Source: CAZERT01 sp964630015 (lineage in GTDB: Bacteria > Patescibacteriota > Microgenomatia > UBA10105 > UBA927). From it: a stretch of DNA of 32,458 bases. Location of the stretch: contig CAZVTJ010000005.1 in the NCBI GenBank assembly GCA_964630015.1, positions 1 through 32,458 on the forward strand, in the 5' to 3' direction. Positions within the stretch are counted from its first letter, which is position 1, and each line of letters begins with the position of its first letter. Of this stretch, positions 24,476-32,204 are shown in pieces. The notes under the pieces are model-generated. The model was not told the DNA's origin and made no database searches. It saw only the letters and a list, made by a program, of their open reading frames with translations. The position numbers and the translations under genes were made by a program.

Positions 24476-24810
24476 ACCGTCATTCCTCCTTCACGGATTG
24501 CATCCGCAAACGCTTTGACAACACCGTGATACTTATTCCCACCCCGGTCAAAGACGACTTCCATTATTTTTTTGGTTTTCAGTGTTTTTACCACTTGTGT
24601 TGCCAGGTCTTTTGCCGAAGCGACATTTGTCCCTTTTACCACAACCGACGTAATTGTTTTCTGGGATGCATCATCAATGCACTGTGCATACAGATGATAA
24701 TGGGAGCGAAGGAAAGAAATACGCGGCCGCTTGGCCGTCCCCTTCACAACTGCACGGATCCGTGCTACCCGCTTGCCCCGTTTCTGATGAATAGTCTGTT
24801 TCGTAATCAT
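24472..24810 (-). CDS. rplR: 50S ribosomal protein L18
   Basis: The 112-residue protein carries 5S rRNA to the large subunit. It has [35 protein letters not shown], and [20 protein letters not shown] with IREGG. The stop TGA overlaps the rpsE start. GGAGGG precedes the start. Confidence 0.98.
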   Translation of the reverse strand: MITKQTIHQKRGKRVARIRAVVKGTAKRPRISFLRSHYHLYAQCIDDASQKTITSVVVKGTNVASAKDLATQVVKTLKTKKIMEVVFDRGGNKYHGVVKAFADAIREGGMTV

Positions 24811-24813
24811 AGG

Positions 24814-25371
24814 TTATTTCCCTCCGGCTCCACCGACCGCTTTTGCCGACTTACCGGCTTTCCTTCGGATGAATTCTCCGGAATATTTAATACCTTTCCC
24901 TTTGTATGGTTCCGGCGCTTTCACGCTGCGGATGTTTGCCGCAATCTGACCAACTGCCTGACGGTCAATTCCGGAAACTACGATCTTGCCTTCCGTAACA
25001 GCAAAGCTAATACCGGTTGGTGGTTCTATAGTCACCTGGTGCGAATACCCAACGGACAGTACAAGGTTAACCCCTGTAACATTTGCCCTATACCCAACGC
25101 CCACCAGTTCGAGCGTTTTTGTCCACCCCGTTGTTACACCTGTTACCATGTTGGCGAGGTGTGCACGGATGAATCCATGCAGTGCATTTGCTTTTTTCCC
25201 TGTACGTTTATTTTCAACCGTAACAATTCCGTTTGTGTTGGACAATTCTATGCCGTGGGGAATCATACATGACAATTCGCCTTTCGGCCCTTTCACCGTA
25301 ACCGTACTCCCCGTTTGGGTGAGTGTTACAGTGCTTGGAATAGTAATTGGTGATTTTCCTATACGTGACAT
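24814..25371 (-). CDS. rplF: 50S ribosomal protein L6
   Basis: The 185-residue two-domain protein is near the factor-binding site. It starts MSRIGKSPITIPSTVTLTQT and has VTVKGPKGELSC, GFIRAHLANMVTGVTTGWTK, LELVGVGYRAN, LVLSVGYSHQVTIEPPTGI and PEPYKGKGIKYSGEFIRRKA. The final residues KSAKAVGGAGGK are a short extension. AAAGGAAG precedes ATG 25371. Confidence 0.98.
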   Translation of the reverse strand: MSRIGKSPITIPSTVTLTQTGSTVTVKGPKGELSCMIPHGIELSNTNGIVTVENKRTGKKANALHGFIRAHLANMVTGVTTGWTKTLELVGVGYRANVTGVNLVLSVGYSHQVTIEPPTGISFAVTEGKIVVSGIDRQAVGQIAANIRSVKAPEPYKGKGIKYSGEFIRRKAGKSAKAVGGAGGK

Positions 25372-25383
25372 ACGTTTCTTCCT

Positions 25384-25776
25384 TTACCAAATTTCGGCAA
25401 GTACTTCGCCTCCAATACCCTGTTTTTTTGCCTCACTGCCCGTCATGATTCCTTTGGATGTTGAAAGTATCGAAATACCCAACCCCCCAAGAACCCGTTT
25501 TACATTTTTGTGTCCGATATACCAGCGGAGTCCGGGTTTGCTGACCCGCTTGAGTCCTTTAATTTTCGGTTCATGGCCGTCATAAAGCACTTCAAGGACA
25601 AGTTTGGCTTTTGGATCCTGACCTTCTTTTTTCACTGTTCCCAAAAATCCTTCACGCGATACTATGGAGGCAACTTCAAATTTCAACTTCGAGTACGGCA
25701 ATGAAACCGTATCGAGGCCGGCCATACCCGCATTGCGGATTTGCGTTAACATATCTCCAACTGGATCTGTAACCAT
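25384..25776 (-). CDS. rpsH: 30S ribosomal protein S8
   Basis: The 130-residue protein binds the central 16S domain. It begins MVTDPVGDMLTQIRNAGMAG, the canonical S8 start, and ends with LGGLGISILSTSKGIMTGSE and IGGEVLAEIW. ATG 25776 gives the standard length. A TTG-initiated longer form from 25824 is possible but unlike the family. No ribosome site lies next to ATG 25776; a strong AAAGGAGG lies about 75 bp upstream instead (25852-25859). Confidence 0.95.
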   Translation of the reverse strand: MVTDPVGDMLTQIRNAGMAGLDTVSLPYSKLKFEVASIVSREGFLGTVKKEGQDPKAKLVLEVLYDGHEPKIKGLKRVSKPGLRWYIGHKNVKRVLGGLGISILSTSKGIMTGSEAKKQGIGGEVLAEIW

Positions 25777-25867
25777 AACGTTTTTTTCGTTGACACAAAG
25801 GTTCTTTTGGTATCGTTTATACAATCCGTAAGCTTCTTTGTATCATCCTCCTTTTATTTTTTCACCT
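25777..25867 (-). promoter_or_regulatory. rpsZ-rpsH leader with displaced Shine-Dalgarno
   Basis: In a cluster with gaps usually below 15 bp, this 91-bp gap is unusual. AAAGGAGG (25852-25859) is directly followed by ATGATACAAAGAAGC, a 9-codon frame that ends in TAA before rpsH. AACG-A7-CGTT immediately precedes the rpsH ATG as a possible short hairpin. Function unknown. Confidence 0.4.
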
Positions 25868-26053
25868 TTACCAGGATGCTTTTACAACTCCGGGCAATTC
25901 CCCTTTATGCGCAAGCTGCCGGAAACAAATTCTGCAGACTCCGAATTTGCGCATATATCCATGCGACCGTCCACAGATCTGGCACCGGTTGTGCATCCGC
26001 ACCGAAAACTTCTGTTTTTTTTCGAATTTGTTGACATCTGATGCTTTAGCCAT
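25868..26053 (-). CDS. rpsZ: 30S ribosomal protein S14, zinc-binding type Z
   Basis: The 61-residue protein has two CXXC pairs, NRCQICGR and [19 protein letters not shown], the zinc-containing short form (as in Bacillus and Thermus). It ends in the canonical KASW. It lies between rplE and rpsH in spc-operon order. Confidence 0.98.
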   Translation of the reverse strand: MAKASDVNKFEKKQKFSVRMHNRCQICGRSHGYMRKFGVCRICFRQLAHKGELPGVVKASW

Positions 26054-26065
26054 AGATATTTCCCC

Positions 26066-26605
26066 TTATTTTTCAAACGGCATACCAAGAAGGGTAAGAA
26101 GCAGTTTTGCTTCTTCATCCGTTCTGGCTGTCGTCGTAAATGTTGCCTCAAAACCGCGCACCCGGTCTACCATGGAAAAATCCAACTCCGGGAATATCGT
26201 CTGTTCCTTGATTCCAAGCGTATAATTACCGTGGCCGTCAAATCCCCTTTTGGGAATTCCCCGGAAATCACGCACACGCGGAAGAGCAACATTAATTAGC
26301 CGGATAACAAAATCCGACATTCTCTTTCCCCGGAGCGTAATCTTAATTCCGATCGGATCGCCTTCTCTGGTTTTAAACGTTGCAATGGCTTTACGTGCTT
26401 TTGTGATAACCGGACGCTGTCCTGTTATAACTCCAAGCTGAGTCGCCATTTTTTCGATCGTTTTCTTGTCCTTAATCGCCTCACCCATTCCGCAGTTAAT
26501 GACGACTTTCACAAGACGCGGAAGTGCCATCGGATTTTTTGTTCCAAGCTCTTTCTCAAGTGCCGGAATAATGGTTTTTCGATATTGTTGTGTCAGTGTA
26601 TACAT
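26066..26605 (-). CDS. rplE: 50S ribosomal protein L5
   Basis: The 179-residue protein binds 5S rRNA and contacts S13. It has PRLVKVVINCGMGEAI, ITGQRPVITKARKAIATFKT, REGDPIGIKITLRGKRM, ALPRVRDFRGIPKRGFDGHG and NYTLGIKEQTIFPELDF. Length is typical. It begins 6 bp after rplX. Confidence 0.98.
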   Translation of the reverse strand: MYTLTQQYRKTIIPALEKELGTKNPMALPRLVKVVINCGMGEAIKDKKTIEKMATQLGVITGQRPVITKARKAIATFKTREGDPIGIKITLRGKRMSDFVIRLINVALPRVRDFRGIPKRGFDGHGNYTLGIKEQTIFPELDFSMVDRVRGFEATFTTTARTDEEAKLLLTLLGMPFEK

Positions 26606-26611
26606 AGTCGT

Positions 26612-26917
26612 TTAGATTTTCTGCCCGCACTTTTTACAGATACGGTCTTTTTGATTTTTTGATACCAGATATCCGATGCGTGTCTGCTTGCCGCATTTAG
26701 GACAAATCAGGGCAACATTGGAAACCGGCAGTTCCCGCGGTTTATCAATGATTCCTCCCGGTGTTTTTTCGTCTTTTTTCTTCATGTGGCGTTTATACAT
26801 GTTGACGCCCGGCACTAATACCTTATTCTCACCGGGAAATACGGTTTCTATTTTCCCCTTTTTCCCCTTATCTTTTCCTGCCGTTACGATGATTTCGTCG
26901 TTTTTCCTAAGTTTCAT
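26612..26917 (-). CDS. rplX: 50S ribosomal protein L24 with zinc-ribbon tail
   Basis: The 101-residue protein starts assembly of the large subunit. The KOW motif is in KNDEIIVTAGKDKGKKGKIE, then VFPGENKVLVPGVNMYKRHM and KTPGGIIDKPRELPVSNVAL. The C-terminal part has two CXXC pairs (ICPKCGKQ and ICKKCGQKI), suggesting a bound zinc. Confidence 0.98.
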   Translation of the reverse strand: MKLRKNDEIIVTAGKDKGKKGKIETVFPGENKVLVPGVNMYKRHMKKKDEKTPGGIIDKPRELPVSNVALICPKCGKQTRIGYLVSKNQKDRICKKCGQKI

Positions 26918-26919
26918 AG

Positions 26920-27294
26920 TTAATACATCTCCATTGCCATTGATGCGATTTTATCAAATCCTTTTTCCTTCACTTCGCGTGCAATCGGGCCAAAAACCCG
27001 GGTCCCCCTCGGATTCTTATCCGTCGGATTGTCGATGATCACCCCGGCATTATCATCAAACCGAATATAGCTGCCGTCCTTGCGGCGATATGCTTTTCTT
27101 GTCCGGACAATAACAACCTTTACCAACTCATCATCCTTCACGATTCCAATCGGATCGGCTTTTTTGACGACACATTGAACAATATCCCCTACTGTTGCAA
27201 AATCGCGTCGTGATGCCCCATAAATATGGGTAATCGTCATCCACTGTACCCCGGAATTATCTGCCGGTGTTAATTTTGTGCGTCGTTGTACCAT
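26920..27294 (-). CDS. rplN: 50S ribosomal protein L14
   Basis: The 124-residue protein begins MVQRRTKLTPADNSGVQWMT and has GDIVQCVVKKADP, VVIVRTRKAYRRKDGSYIRF, DDNAGVIID, PRGTRVFGPIARE and KIASMAMEMY at the end. These match L14 throughout. It starts 3 bp after rpsQ. Confidence 0.98.
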   Translation of the reverse strand: MVQRRTKLTPADNSGVQWMTITHIYGASRRDFATVGDIVQCVVKKADPIGIVKDDELVKVVIVRTRKAYRRKDGSYIRFDDNAGVIIDNPTDKNPRGTRVFGPIAREVKEKGFDKIASMAMEMY

Positions 27295-27297
27295 AGG

Positions 27298-27588
27298 TTA
27301 TTGTATGACCTCCTGCAGACGAAAATGTTTCGTCCTGCTTACGGGTCGACACTCCATAATCCGTACTTTTTGCCCTACTGCTGCCGTTTTATCTGCCGTA
27401 TCCACTGCATACCGGTGTGTTGATTTCATCGTTTTGCGGTACAGCGGATGGCGCGATACTTCCGTTACGGCAACAATAATTGTTTTATTCATTTTTACCG
27501 ATACGACTGTCCCTTCAAATACCTTCCCTAGGGAAGTTTTTATTGGTTGGTCACTTGTTTTTTCCGGTGTTTTTGCTGTTGATTTCAT
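27298..27588 (-). CDS. rpsQ: 30S ribosomal protein S17
   Basis: The 96-residue OB-fold protein has a core GKVFEGTVVSVKMNKTIIVA, VSRHPLYRKTMKSTHRYAVD and VRIMECRPVSRTKHFRLQEV. The first 18-20 residues (Lys/Thr-rich) are an extension relative to the usual length of about 80-85 residues. Confidence 0.97.
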   Translation of the reverse strand: MKSTAKTPEKTSDQPIKTSLGKVFEGTVVSVKMNKTIIVAVTEVSRHPLYRKTMKSTHRYAVDTADKTAAVGQKVRIMECRPVSRTKHFRLQEVIQ

Positions 27589-27594
27589 AGGACG

Positions 27595-27804
27595 TTATGC
27601 TTCCTCCATCATTGTTTTTTCACGTATAATTGTCGTAATGATTGCCAAATCCCGTTTCCAGAACTTTGCTTCACGGACATTTTTTGATGGCTTCGTGTGA
27701 CGGTTAATTTTTTCTGCCGCAATTTTTGCCTTCAAATCGAAAGCCCGTTTCGTTAATTCCGCTATCTGTGTTTCGTGTAATTGTGCAATGTCTTTACGTT
27801 TCAT
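27595..27804 (-). CDS. rpmC: 50S ribosomal protein L29
   Basis: The 69-residue two-helix protein at the exit tunnel has [20 protein letters not shown] and [20 protein letters not shown] (family IRRARKDIARIKTVLRE). Its start overlaps the rplP stop as ATGA. It lies between rplP and rpsQ. Confidence 0.95.
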   Translation of the reverse strand: MKRKDIAQLHETQIAELTKRAFDLKAKIAAEKINRHTKPSKNVREAKFWKRDLAIITTIIREKTMMEEA

Positions 27805-28214
27805 ACTGTTTCCTTTTCGACAAATTTCGTGCGCACCGGAAGCTTTGCCGTAGCAAGCCGCATAGCTTCCACTGCCTGATCGCGTGTAATTCCCGCCATT
27901 TCAAACATGATCCGTCCTGGTTTAACGACACATACGTATTTTTCAATATCACCTTTGCCGCTTCCCATACGGGTTTCCGGCGGTTTCTTGGAAACCGGCT
28001 TGTCCGGAAAAATCCGGATCCAAATACGACCACCACGATTGGTATAGTGGGTAAGCGTCCGCCTTGCAGCCTCTATCTGGCGGCTGGAAACCCATCCATC
28101 CGTTGTTGCCTTTAACCCATAATCACCAAATGCAACGGTATTTCCGCGCACGGCCATCCCGGTTCGTTTTCCCCGGAATTGTTTGCGATGTTTTGCCCTT
28201 TTGGGTGCCAACAT
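27801..28214 (-). CDS. rplP: 50S ribosomal protein L16
   Basis: The 137-residue protein helps form the A-site region. It begins [20 protein letters not shown] and has [60 protein letters not shown] and [20 protein letters not shown]. All blocks of the family are intact. Confidence 0.98.
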   Translation of the reverse strand: MLAPKRAKHRKQFRGKRTGMAVRGNTVAFGDYGLKATTDGWVSSRQIEAARRTLTHYTNRGGRIWIRIFPDKPVSKKPPETRMGSGKGDIEKYVCVVKPGRIMFEMAGITRDQAVEAMRLATAKLPVRTKFVEKETV

Positions 28215-28217
28215 AGT

Positions 28218-28901
28218 TTATTTTCCTTTTTTGCAAATCCACACTTTTACGCCAATATACCCTGATTTCGTAAGTGACGGCAATGCACAAAAATCAACTT
28301 CTTCCCGGATAGTGGAAAGTGGGACCGTTCCCTGGGAAAATTTTTCCCGACGGGCAATTTCCGCTCCGTTAATCCGTCCGGCAAGTGCAACTTTTACTCC
28401 TTTTGCCCCTGCATTCATCACCCGTTCTATTGCCTGATTGCATACCCGTTTGGTCGGAAGCCGTTTGGCAAGCTGATCTGCAATTGTTGTTGCAACAAGA
28501 TATGCCGACAAATTCGGTTCCTTTACCGGTTCCACGGATAACTCTACTTTTGATTTTGTCGTATCGATCAGTACTCCGTGTTGGCGGTTGAGTTTTCTGG
28601 CTTTCCGGTATTTTGCCAAAAATGCCTCAATTGCTTTCTTGAGCTCTTCCAACCCCGATCCTCCGCGCCCGATCACCATACCGGGACGGGACACGTGGAG
28701 CGTAATTTTCATTTTGTTAATGGAACGGTCTATTTCGATTTCTTCCGCACCCGCTGTTTTTAACCGCTTGGACAAAAATTTCCGCAGCGCAACATCTTCC
28801 AGCAGTAATTCCTTATACCGCTTGTTGTCCGCAAACCATCGGGAACTCCATGAAAAAACCGTCCCGACACGAAACCCTTTTGGATTAATTTTTTGTCCCA
28901 T
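28218..28901 (-). CDS. rpsC: 30S ribosomal protein S3
   Basis: The 227-residue protein is at the mRNA entry. It begins MGQKINPKGFRVGTVFSWSS. The KH domain contains RPGMVIGRGGSGLEELKKAI, followed by VEPVKEPNLSAYLVATTIAD, QLAKRLPTKRVCNQAIERVM and GAKGVKVALAGRINGAEIAR. Length is normal and it follows rplV by 6 bp. Confidence 0.98.
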   Translation of the reverse strand: MGQKINPKGFRVGTVFSWSSRWFADNKRYKELLLEDVALRKFLSKRLKTAGAEEIEIDRSINKMKITLHVSRPGMVIGRGGSGLEELKKAIEAFLAKYRKARKLNRQHGVLIDTTKSKVELSVEPVKEPNLSAYLVATTIADQLAKRLPTKRVCNQAIERVMNAGAKGVKVALAGRINGAEIARREKFSQGTVPLSTIREEVDFCALPSLTKSGYIGVKVWICKKGK

Positions 28902-28907
28902 ACGATA

Positions 28908-29276
28908 TTATTTAACTCCTTTTTTCACAGGATTTTCCGGTTGTATTTGTTTTTCTTCCAATACAACAGTGATATGCGTCATCCGTTTTTTGTATGCATG
29001 TGCCATACCACGGGATACCGCATGAAACCGTTTCATTGCAGGTCCACCCATAACTTCAATACGCGCAATTTTTAATGTCGAACTCTCCACATTCTTCTGT
29101 TTTGCATTGGCAACAGCTGATTTTACTACTTCCGCCATCGGATCGCCTGCATGCTTCGTGCTGATTTTCAGATACGAAAGTGCATGATCCGCGTCCATCT
29201 TCCGGATCGCATCCGCGACCAATCTGAGCTTTCGTGTGCTTGTCCTGACATATTTTGCTGTTGCTTTATATTCCAT
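28908..29276 (-). CDS. rplV: 50S ribosomal protein L22
   Basis: The 122-residue protein lines the exit tunnel. It has AKYVRTSTRKLRLVADAIRK, AVANAKQKNVESSTLKIARI, and the loop GGPAMKRFHAVSRGMAHAYK with KRMTHITVVLEE. The C-terminus QIQPENPVKKGVK is a short extension. Confidence 0.97.
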   Translation of the reverse strand: MEYKATAKYVRTSTRKLRLVADAIRKMDADHALSYLKISTKHAGDPMAEVVKSAVANAKQKNVESSTLKIARIEVMGGPAMKRFHAVSRGMAHAYKKRMTHITVVLEEKQIQPENPVKKGVK

Positions 29277-29284
29277 AGATATCC

Positions 29285-29569
29285 TTATGTTTTATCCATT
29301 GTCCGCTTCGTTACCTGTCCATGTCCACGGAATGTTCGGGTTGGTGAAAATTCACCAAGCCGGTGTCCGACCATGGATTCGTTCACGAATATTTCCGTAA
29401 AAATCCGCCCGTTATGTACGGCAATCCGGTGACCGACAAAATCCGGCGGGATCTGACAATCCCTGCTCCAGGTCTTAATCGGCGAGCGATCACCGCCTGC
29501 TTTCTGTTTGTTCACTTTTGCAAGTAAGCGTGGGTCGATATATGGTCCTTTTTTGCTGCTTCGTGCCAT
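29285..29569 (-). CDS. rpsS: 30S ribosomal protein S19
   Basis: The 94-residue head protein begins [20 protein letters not shown] and has [40 protein letters not shown] and [14 protein letters not shown]. The arrangement rplB-rpsS-rplV is canonical. Confidence 0.98.
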   Translation of the reverse strand: MARSSKKGPYIDPRLLAKVNKQKAGGDRSPIKTWSRDCQIPPDFVGHRIAVHNGRIFTEIFVNESMVGHRLGEFSPTRTFRGHGQVTKRTMDKT

Positions 29570-29578
29570 AGAACTCCT

Positions 29579-30328
29579 TTATTTTCTCCGTGATACGATT
29601 TTGCTATCGGAATACTTTACCCGTTTTCGTGTCCGTTTGCCAAGTGCCGGTTTCCCCCATGGGGTCTTCGGTGATGGCATACCAATGCCGCTTCTGCCTT
29701 CCCCACCGCCATGCGGATGGCTCCTGGGGTTTTGTGCAACACCACGGACTGCGGGGCGCTTGCCCATATGGCGGCTTCTTCCCGCTTTCCCAATGACTCT
29801 GTTTTTCCAATCCGTATTACCGATTTGCCCGACTGTTGCCCGGCATGCTGCATCAAACAGTCTGATTTCTCCGGAAGGCAATTTAATCTGAACGATATTT
29901 CCGTCTTTTGCCAAAATCATTCCACCGACACCGGCACTCCGGAGCATTTGCGCTCCCGCACCTGGTTTGATTTCCAATGCATGGACCGTTGTTCCAACAG
30001 GAATACGTGATAAAGCAAGATTATGTCCGACTTTAATTTCAGCAGTATTTCCGCTGATGATCCTATCCCCAATGGATAATCCGACCGGAGTAAGAATATA
30101 GCGTTTATCCCCGTCTTTGTACACAATAAGAGCAATGCTTGCCGAACGGTTCGGATCATATTCAATCGATGCAACTTTTCCTTCAACCCCATCCTTTGTG
30201 CGAAGCCAATCGATGGCGCGGTAAAACCGCTTTTCCCGACCACCCTGGTGGCGCATCGACACATGGCCGCGTACATCGCGTCCCGATTGTTTTTTGAGTA
30301 TTGAATGTAAATGTTTTATTCGTGCCAT
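29579..30328 (-). CDS. rplB: 50S ribosomal protein L2 with shortened N-terminus
   Basis: L2 supports subunit joining and the peptidyl transferase centre. The 249-residue protein has SGRDVRGHVSMRHQGGREKR, IEYDPNRSASIALIVYKDGD, YILTPVGLSIGDRI, IPVGTTVHALEIKPGAGAQM, LPSGEIRLFDAACRATVGQI and the catalytic-centre loop HPHGGGEGRSGIG with its conserved His. Compared with the usual length near 275, about 25 N-terminal residues (the YKPTSPGRR region) are missing. Only 15 bp separate the start from the rplW stop, so no hidden N-terminus fits. Confidence 0.97.
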   Translation of the reverse strand: MARIKHLHSILKKQSGRDVRGHVSMRHQGGREKRFYRAIDWLRTKDGVEGKVASIEYDPNRSASIALIVYKDGDKRYILTPVGLSIGDRIISGNTAEIKVGHNLALSRIPVGTTVHALEIKPGAGAQMLRSAGVGGMILAKDGNIVQIKLPSGEIRLFDAACRATVGQIGNTDWKNRVIGKAGRSRHMGKRPAVRGVAQNPRSHPHGGGEGRSGIGMPSPKTPWGKPALGKRTRKRVKYSDSKIVSRRK

Positions 30329-30343
30329 AGTAATAATCCAATC

Positions 30344-30643
30344 TTATTTTTGCTGCTCTCCGCCGCCGATTGAAAACGCATCAATCGTTTCGCCTTGCTT
30401 GAGTTCCACCATTGCTTTTTTCCAATCCTGATTTTGGACTTTTTTTTGTTTTCGTCCTGCACGGTGCATTTTTCCGTGCATCGATACCGTCCGTACACCG
30501 ATTACATGCACTTTATACACCGCTTCCACTTCCCGGGCTATATCTTCCTTGCGGGCGTGAGGTGCAACGGCAAACGTAAACCATCCCCGTGAAACGAGGT
30601 TCATGGTTTTTTCCGTAATCAATGGTTTAACGAGTGTATTCAT
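30344..30643 (-). CDS. rplW: 50S ribosomal protein L23
   Basis: The 99-residue exit-site protein docks trigger factor and SRP. It has VKPLITEKTMNLVSRGWFTF, VAPHARKEDIAREVEAVYKV and HVIGVRTVSMHGKMHRAGRK. The C-terminus is somewhat longer than minimal L23. It lies between rplD and rplB. Confidence 0.97.
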   Translation of the reverse strand: MNTLVKPLITEKTMNLVSRGWFTFAVAPHARKEDIAREVEAVYKVHVIGVRTVSMHGKMHRAGRKQKKVQNQDWKKAMVELKQGETIDAFSIGGGEQQK

Positions 30644-30648
30644 ATAAT

Positions 30649-31431
30649 TTATGAACGGATAATCCGCTGTGAAACTACAACAAGCGATTCTTTCGAAAAG
30701 AGCAGGGTTCCTGACGTCAATACATCATAGGTATTTAACGTTTTTGCATCCAAAACGGTAACCCCTGCAATATTGCGCACCGGTTTTACCAATACATCGG
30801 TTTTTCCGCTGACAATAACCGTAATTTTCCCCGTAAGGGAAAGTTTACCCAACATACTCGCGGCATCTTTTGTTTTGGCGCCGACGGCAGACCAATCCTT
30901 GACAACCGTAATACTGTGATCGCCAAATGCTGCTGTTAATGCGCTTGCCAATGCCTGTTGTTTTGCCGATTGCGTCATGGAAAGACGGTATGAACGCGGT
31001 TTTGGACCAAACGCAATACCGCCATGAACAAAAATCGGAGCTCTGACCGATCCGTGCCGTGCCCGCCCAGTTCCTTTTTGTTTAAATAGTTTACGTGTCG
31101 AGCCTTCCACTTCACCCCGTGTTTTTGTTGATGCTGCACCTTCCCGGTTATTTGCCTGGTTGACCCGTACGGCAATGTGCAAAAGCTGTGTGTTTACTTT
31201 CGCATCGAATACACCGTGCGGAAGCGTCATCTCTCCGGCTTTGGACCCTTCTATCGTGACCATAGGAACGGAAAACCCGCTTACGGAAACGGTCTTTTTC
31301 ATGCTGGAATCCGCCGGTTTTTCCGCTTTTTTCACCGGTGTTTTGACCGCAATTTTTTGCACCTGCTTTTTAACAGCTGTTGCTTTTTTTACTGCCGGTT
31401 TCTTTACTGCTGATTTTTTAGTAACTGCCAT
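30649..31431 (-). CDS. rplD: 50S ribosomal protein L4 with Lys/Ala-rich N-terminal extension
   Basis: The 260-residue protein has an N-terminal stretch of about 45 residues made of Lys, Ala, Val and Pro repeats (KKSAVKKPAVKKATAVKKQV) before the core at FSVPMVTIEGSKAGEMTLPH. The core has AASTKTRGEVEGSTRKLFKQ, KGTGRARHGSVRAPIFVHGG and FGPKPRSYRLSM, the tunnel loop of L4. A start at the internal Met (MKKTVSV, about residue 44) would remove the extension, but ATG 31431 fits the 2-3 bp spacing after rplC better. In other bacteria L4 also regulates the S10 operon. Confidence 0.96.
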   Translation of the reverse strand: MAVTKKSAVKKPAVKKATAVKKQVQKIAVKTPVKKAEKPADSSMKKTVSVSGFSVPMVTIEGSKAGEMTLPHGVFDAKVNTQLLHIAVRVNQANNREGAASTKTRGEVEGSTRKLFKQKGTGRARHGSVRAPIFVHGGIAFGPKPRSYRLSMTQSAKQQALASALTAAFGDHSITVVKDWSAVGAKTKDAASMLGKLSLTGKITVIVSGKTDVLVKPVRNIAGVTVLDAKTLNTYDVLTSGTLLFSKESLVVVSQRIIRS

Positions 31432-31433
31432 AG

Positions 31434-32054
31434 TTATTTTTCTTTTCGTATGACGACAAGGGCATTCTTCCCACCCGGGATTAACCCTTTGATATACATT
31501 TCATGTGTTTCCGGATTAATTTTCACAACTTTCAGGTTCCGTACCGTCACGGTATCGCTGCCCATCCGGCCTGCCATCCGTTTTCCGCGATAGACACGTC
31601 CTGGTGTCGTGGTTTGACCAATGGAACCGGGTGAGCGCTCGCGGTTTGACTGACCGTGTGTTTTTGGTCCACCCCGGAAATGATGGCGTTTCATCACACC
31701 CGCAAAACCTTTACCTTTTGATATTCCCGTTACGCGAATAACATCACCTTCGGCAAATTGTCCGTCAACGGTAATAACATCCCCGACCTTCACTTCACCT
31801 ACGGTTTCTACCGGAAGTTCGCGAAATGTTGACGGTTTCGCATCAATCCCCGCTTTTTTAACAATCCCCTCCGTTGTTTTCGGAAGGGATTTTTTAGTAC
31901 CGTATGCAATCTGAATGGTCGGATGGGTCGCATGCTCTTCAATCCGTGTCACAAAACAGGGACCAGCCGTTACGATGGTCACCGGAATGCGTACACCTTC
32001 CGGTGTAAACATTTGTGTCTGTTTCACTTTTGTTGCTAAGATAAATCCAACCAT
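31434..32054 (-). CDS. rplC: 50S ribosomal protein L3
   Basis: The 206-residue protein begins MVGFILATKVKQTQMFTPEG and has VTIVTAGPCFVTRIEEH, VDGQFAEGDVIRVTGISKGK, GFAGVMKRHHFRGGPKTHGQ, SNRERSPGSIGQTTTPGRVY and GKRMAGRMGSDTVTVRNLKV. It is the first gene after a strong promoter and a terminator-like hairpin that lies 15 bp before its start. The ribosome site is poor. Confidence 0.98.
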   Translation of the reverse strand: MVGFILATKVKQTQMFTPEGVRIPVTIVTAGPCFVTRIEEHATHPTIQIAYGTKKSLPKTTEGIVKKAGIDAKPSTFRELPVETVGEVKVGDVITVDGQFAEGDVIRVTGISKGKGFAGVMKRHHFRGGPKTHGQSNRERSPGSIGQTTTPGRVYRGKRMAGRMGSDTVTVRNLKVVKINPETHEMYIKGLIPGGKNALVVIRKEK

Positions 32055-32068
32055 AGAAATTTACCAAC

Positions 32069-32099
32069 AAAAAACAACCTCGGATGAAGGTTGTTTTTT
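32069..32099 (-). terminator. Attenuator-like hairpin in the rplC leader
   Basis: AAAAAACAACCT and AGGTTGTTTTTT form a perfect 12-bp stem around a 7-base loop, giving an intrinsic-terminator shape with a U-tract on either strand. On the minus strand it lies between the promoter and rplC. CTCGGAT just upstream on the minus strand (32112-32106) can pair with ATCCGAG, which spans the loop and the first bases of the 3' arm. Confidence 0.7.
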
Positions 32100-32128
32100 A
32101 CCCTATCCGAGACTTTTGGTAACCTCAA

Positions 32129-32157
32129 AGTATACCAGAGTATCCCTTCAGTTTCAA
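32129..32157 (-). promoter_or_regulatory. Strong sigma-70 type promoter upstream of rplC
   Basis: On the minus strand -35 TTGAAA (32157-32152), a 17-bp spacer and -10 TATACT (32134-32129). Start of transcription is expected near 32122, giving a leader of about 68 bases before rplC. Confidence 0.85.
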
Positions 32158-32204
32158 CGGATTAAAACGCGCTCTTTTTACGGAATGCGCCTGAGTCCGG
32201 TTTT

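Noticed and set aside
24301..25272. 323-residue plus-strand open frame
   Set aside because: It lies antisense to rpsE, rplR and rplF, which are certain genes. The product is Cys/Phe-rich with no recognisable domain.
25777..25824. TTG start extending S8 by 16 residues
   Set aside because: The extension is unlike S8 N-termini and the strong SD is still about 22 bp from the TTG.
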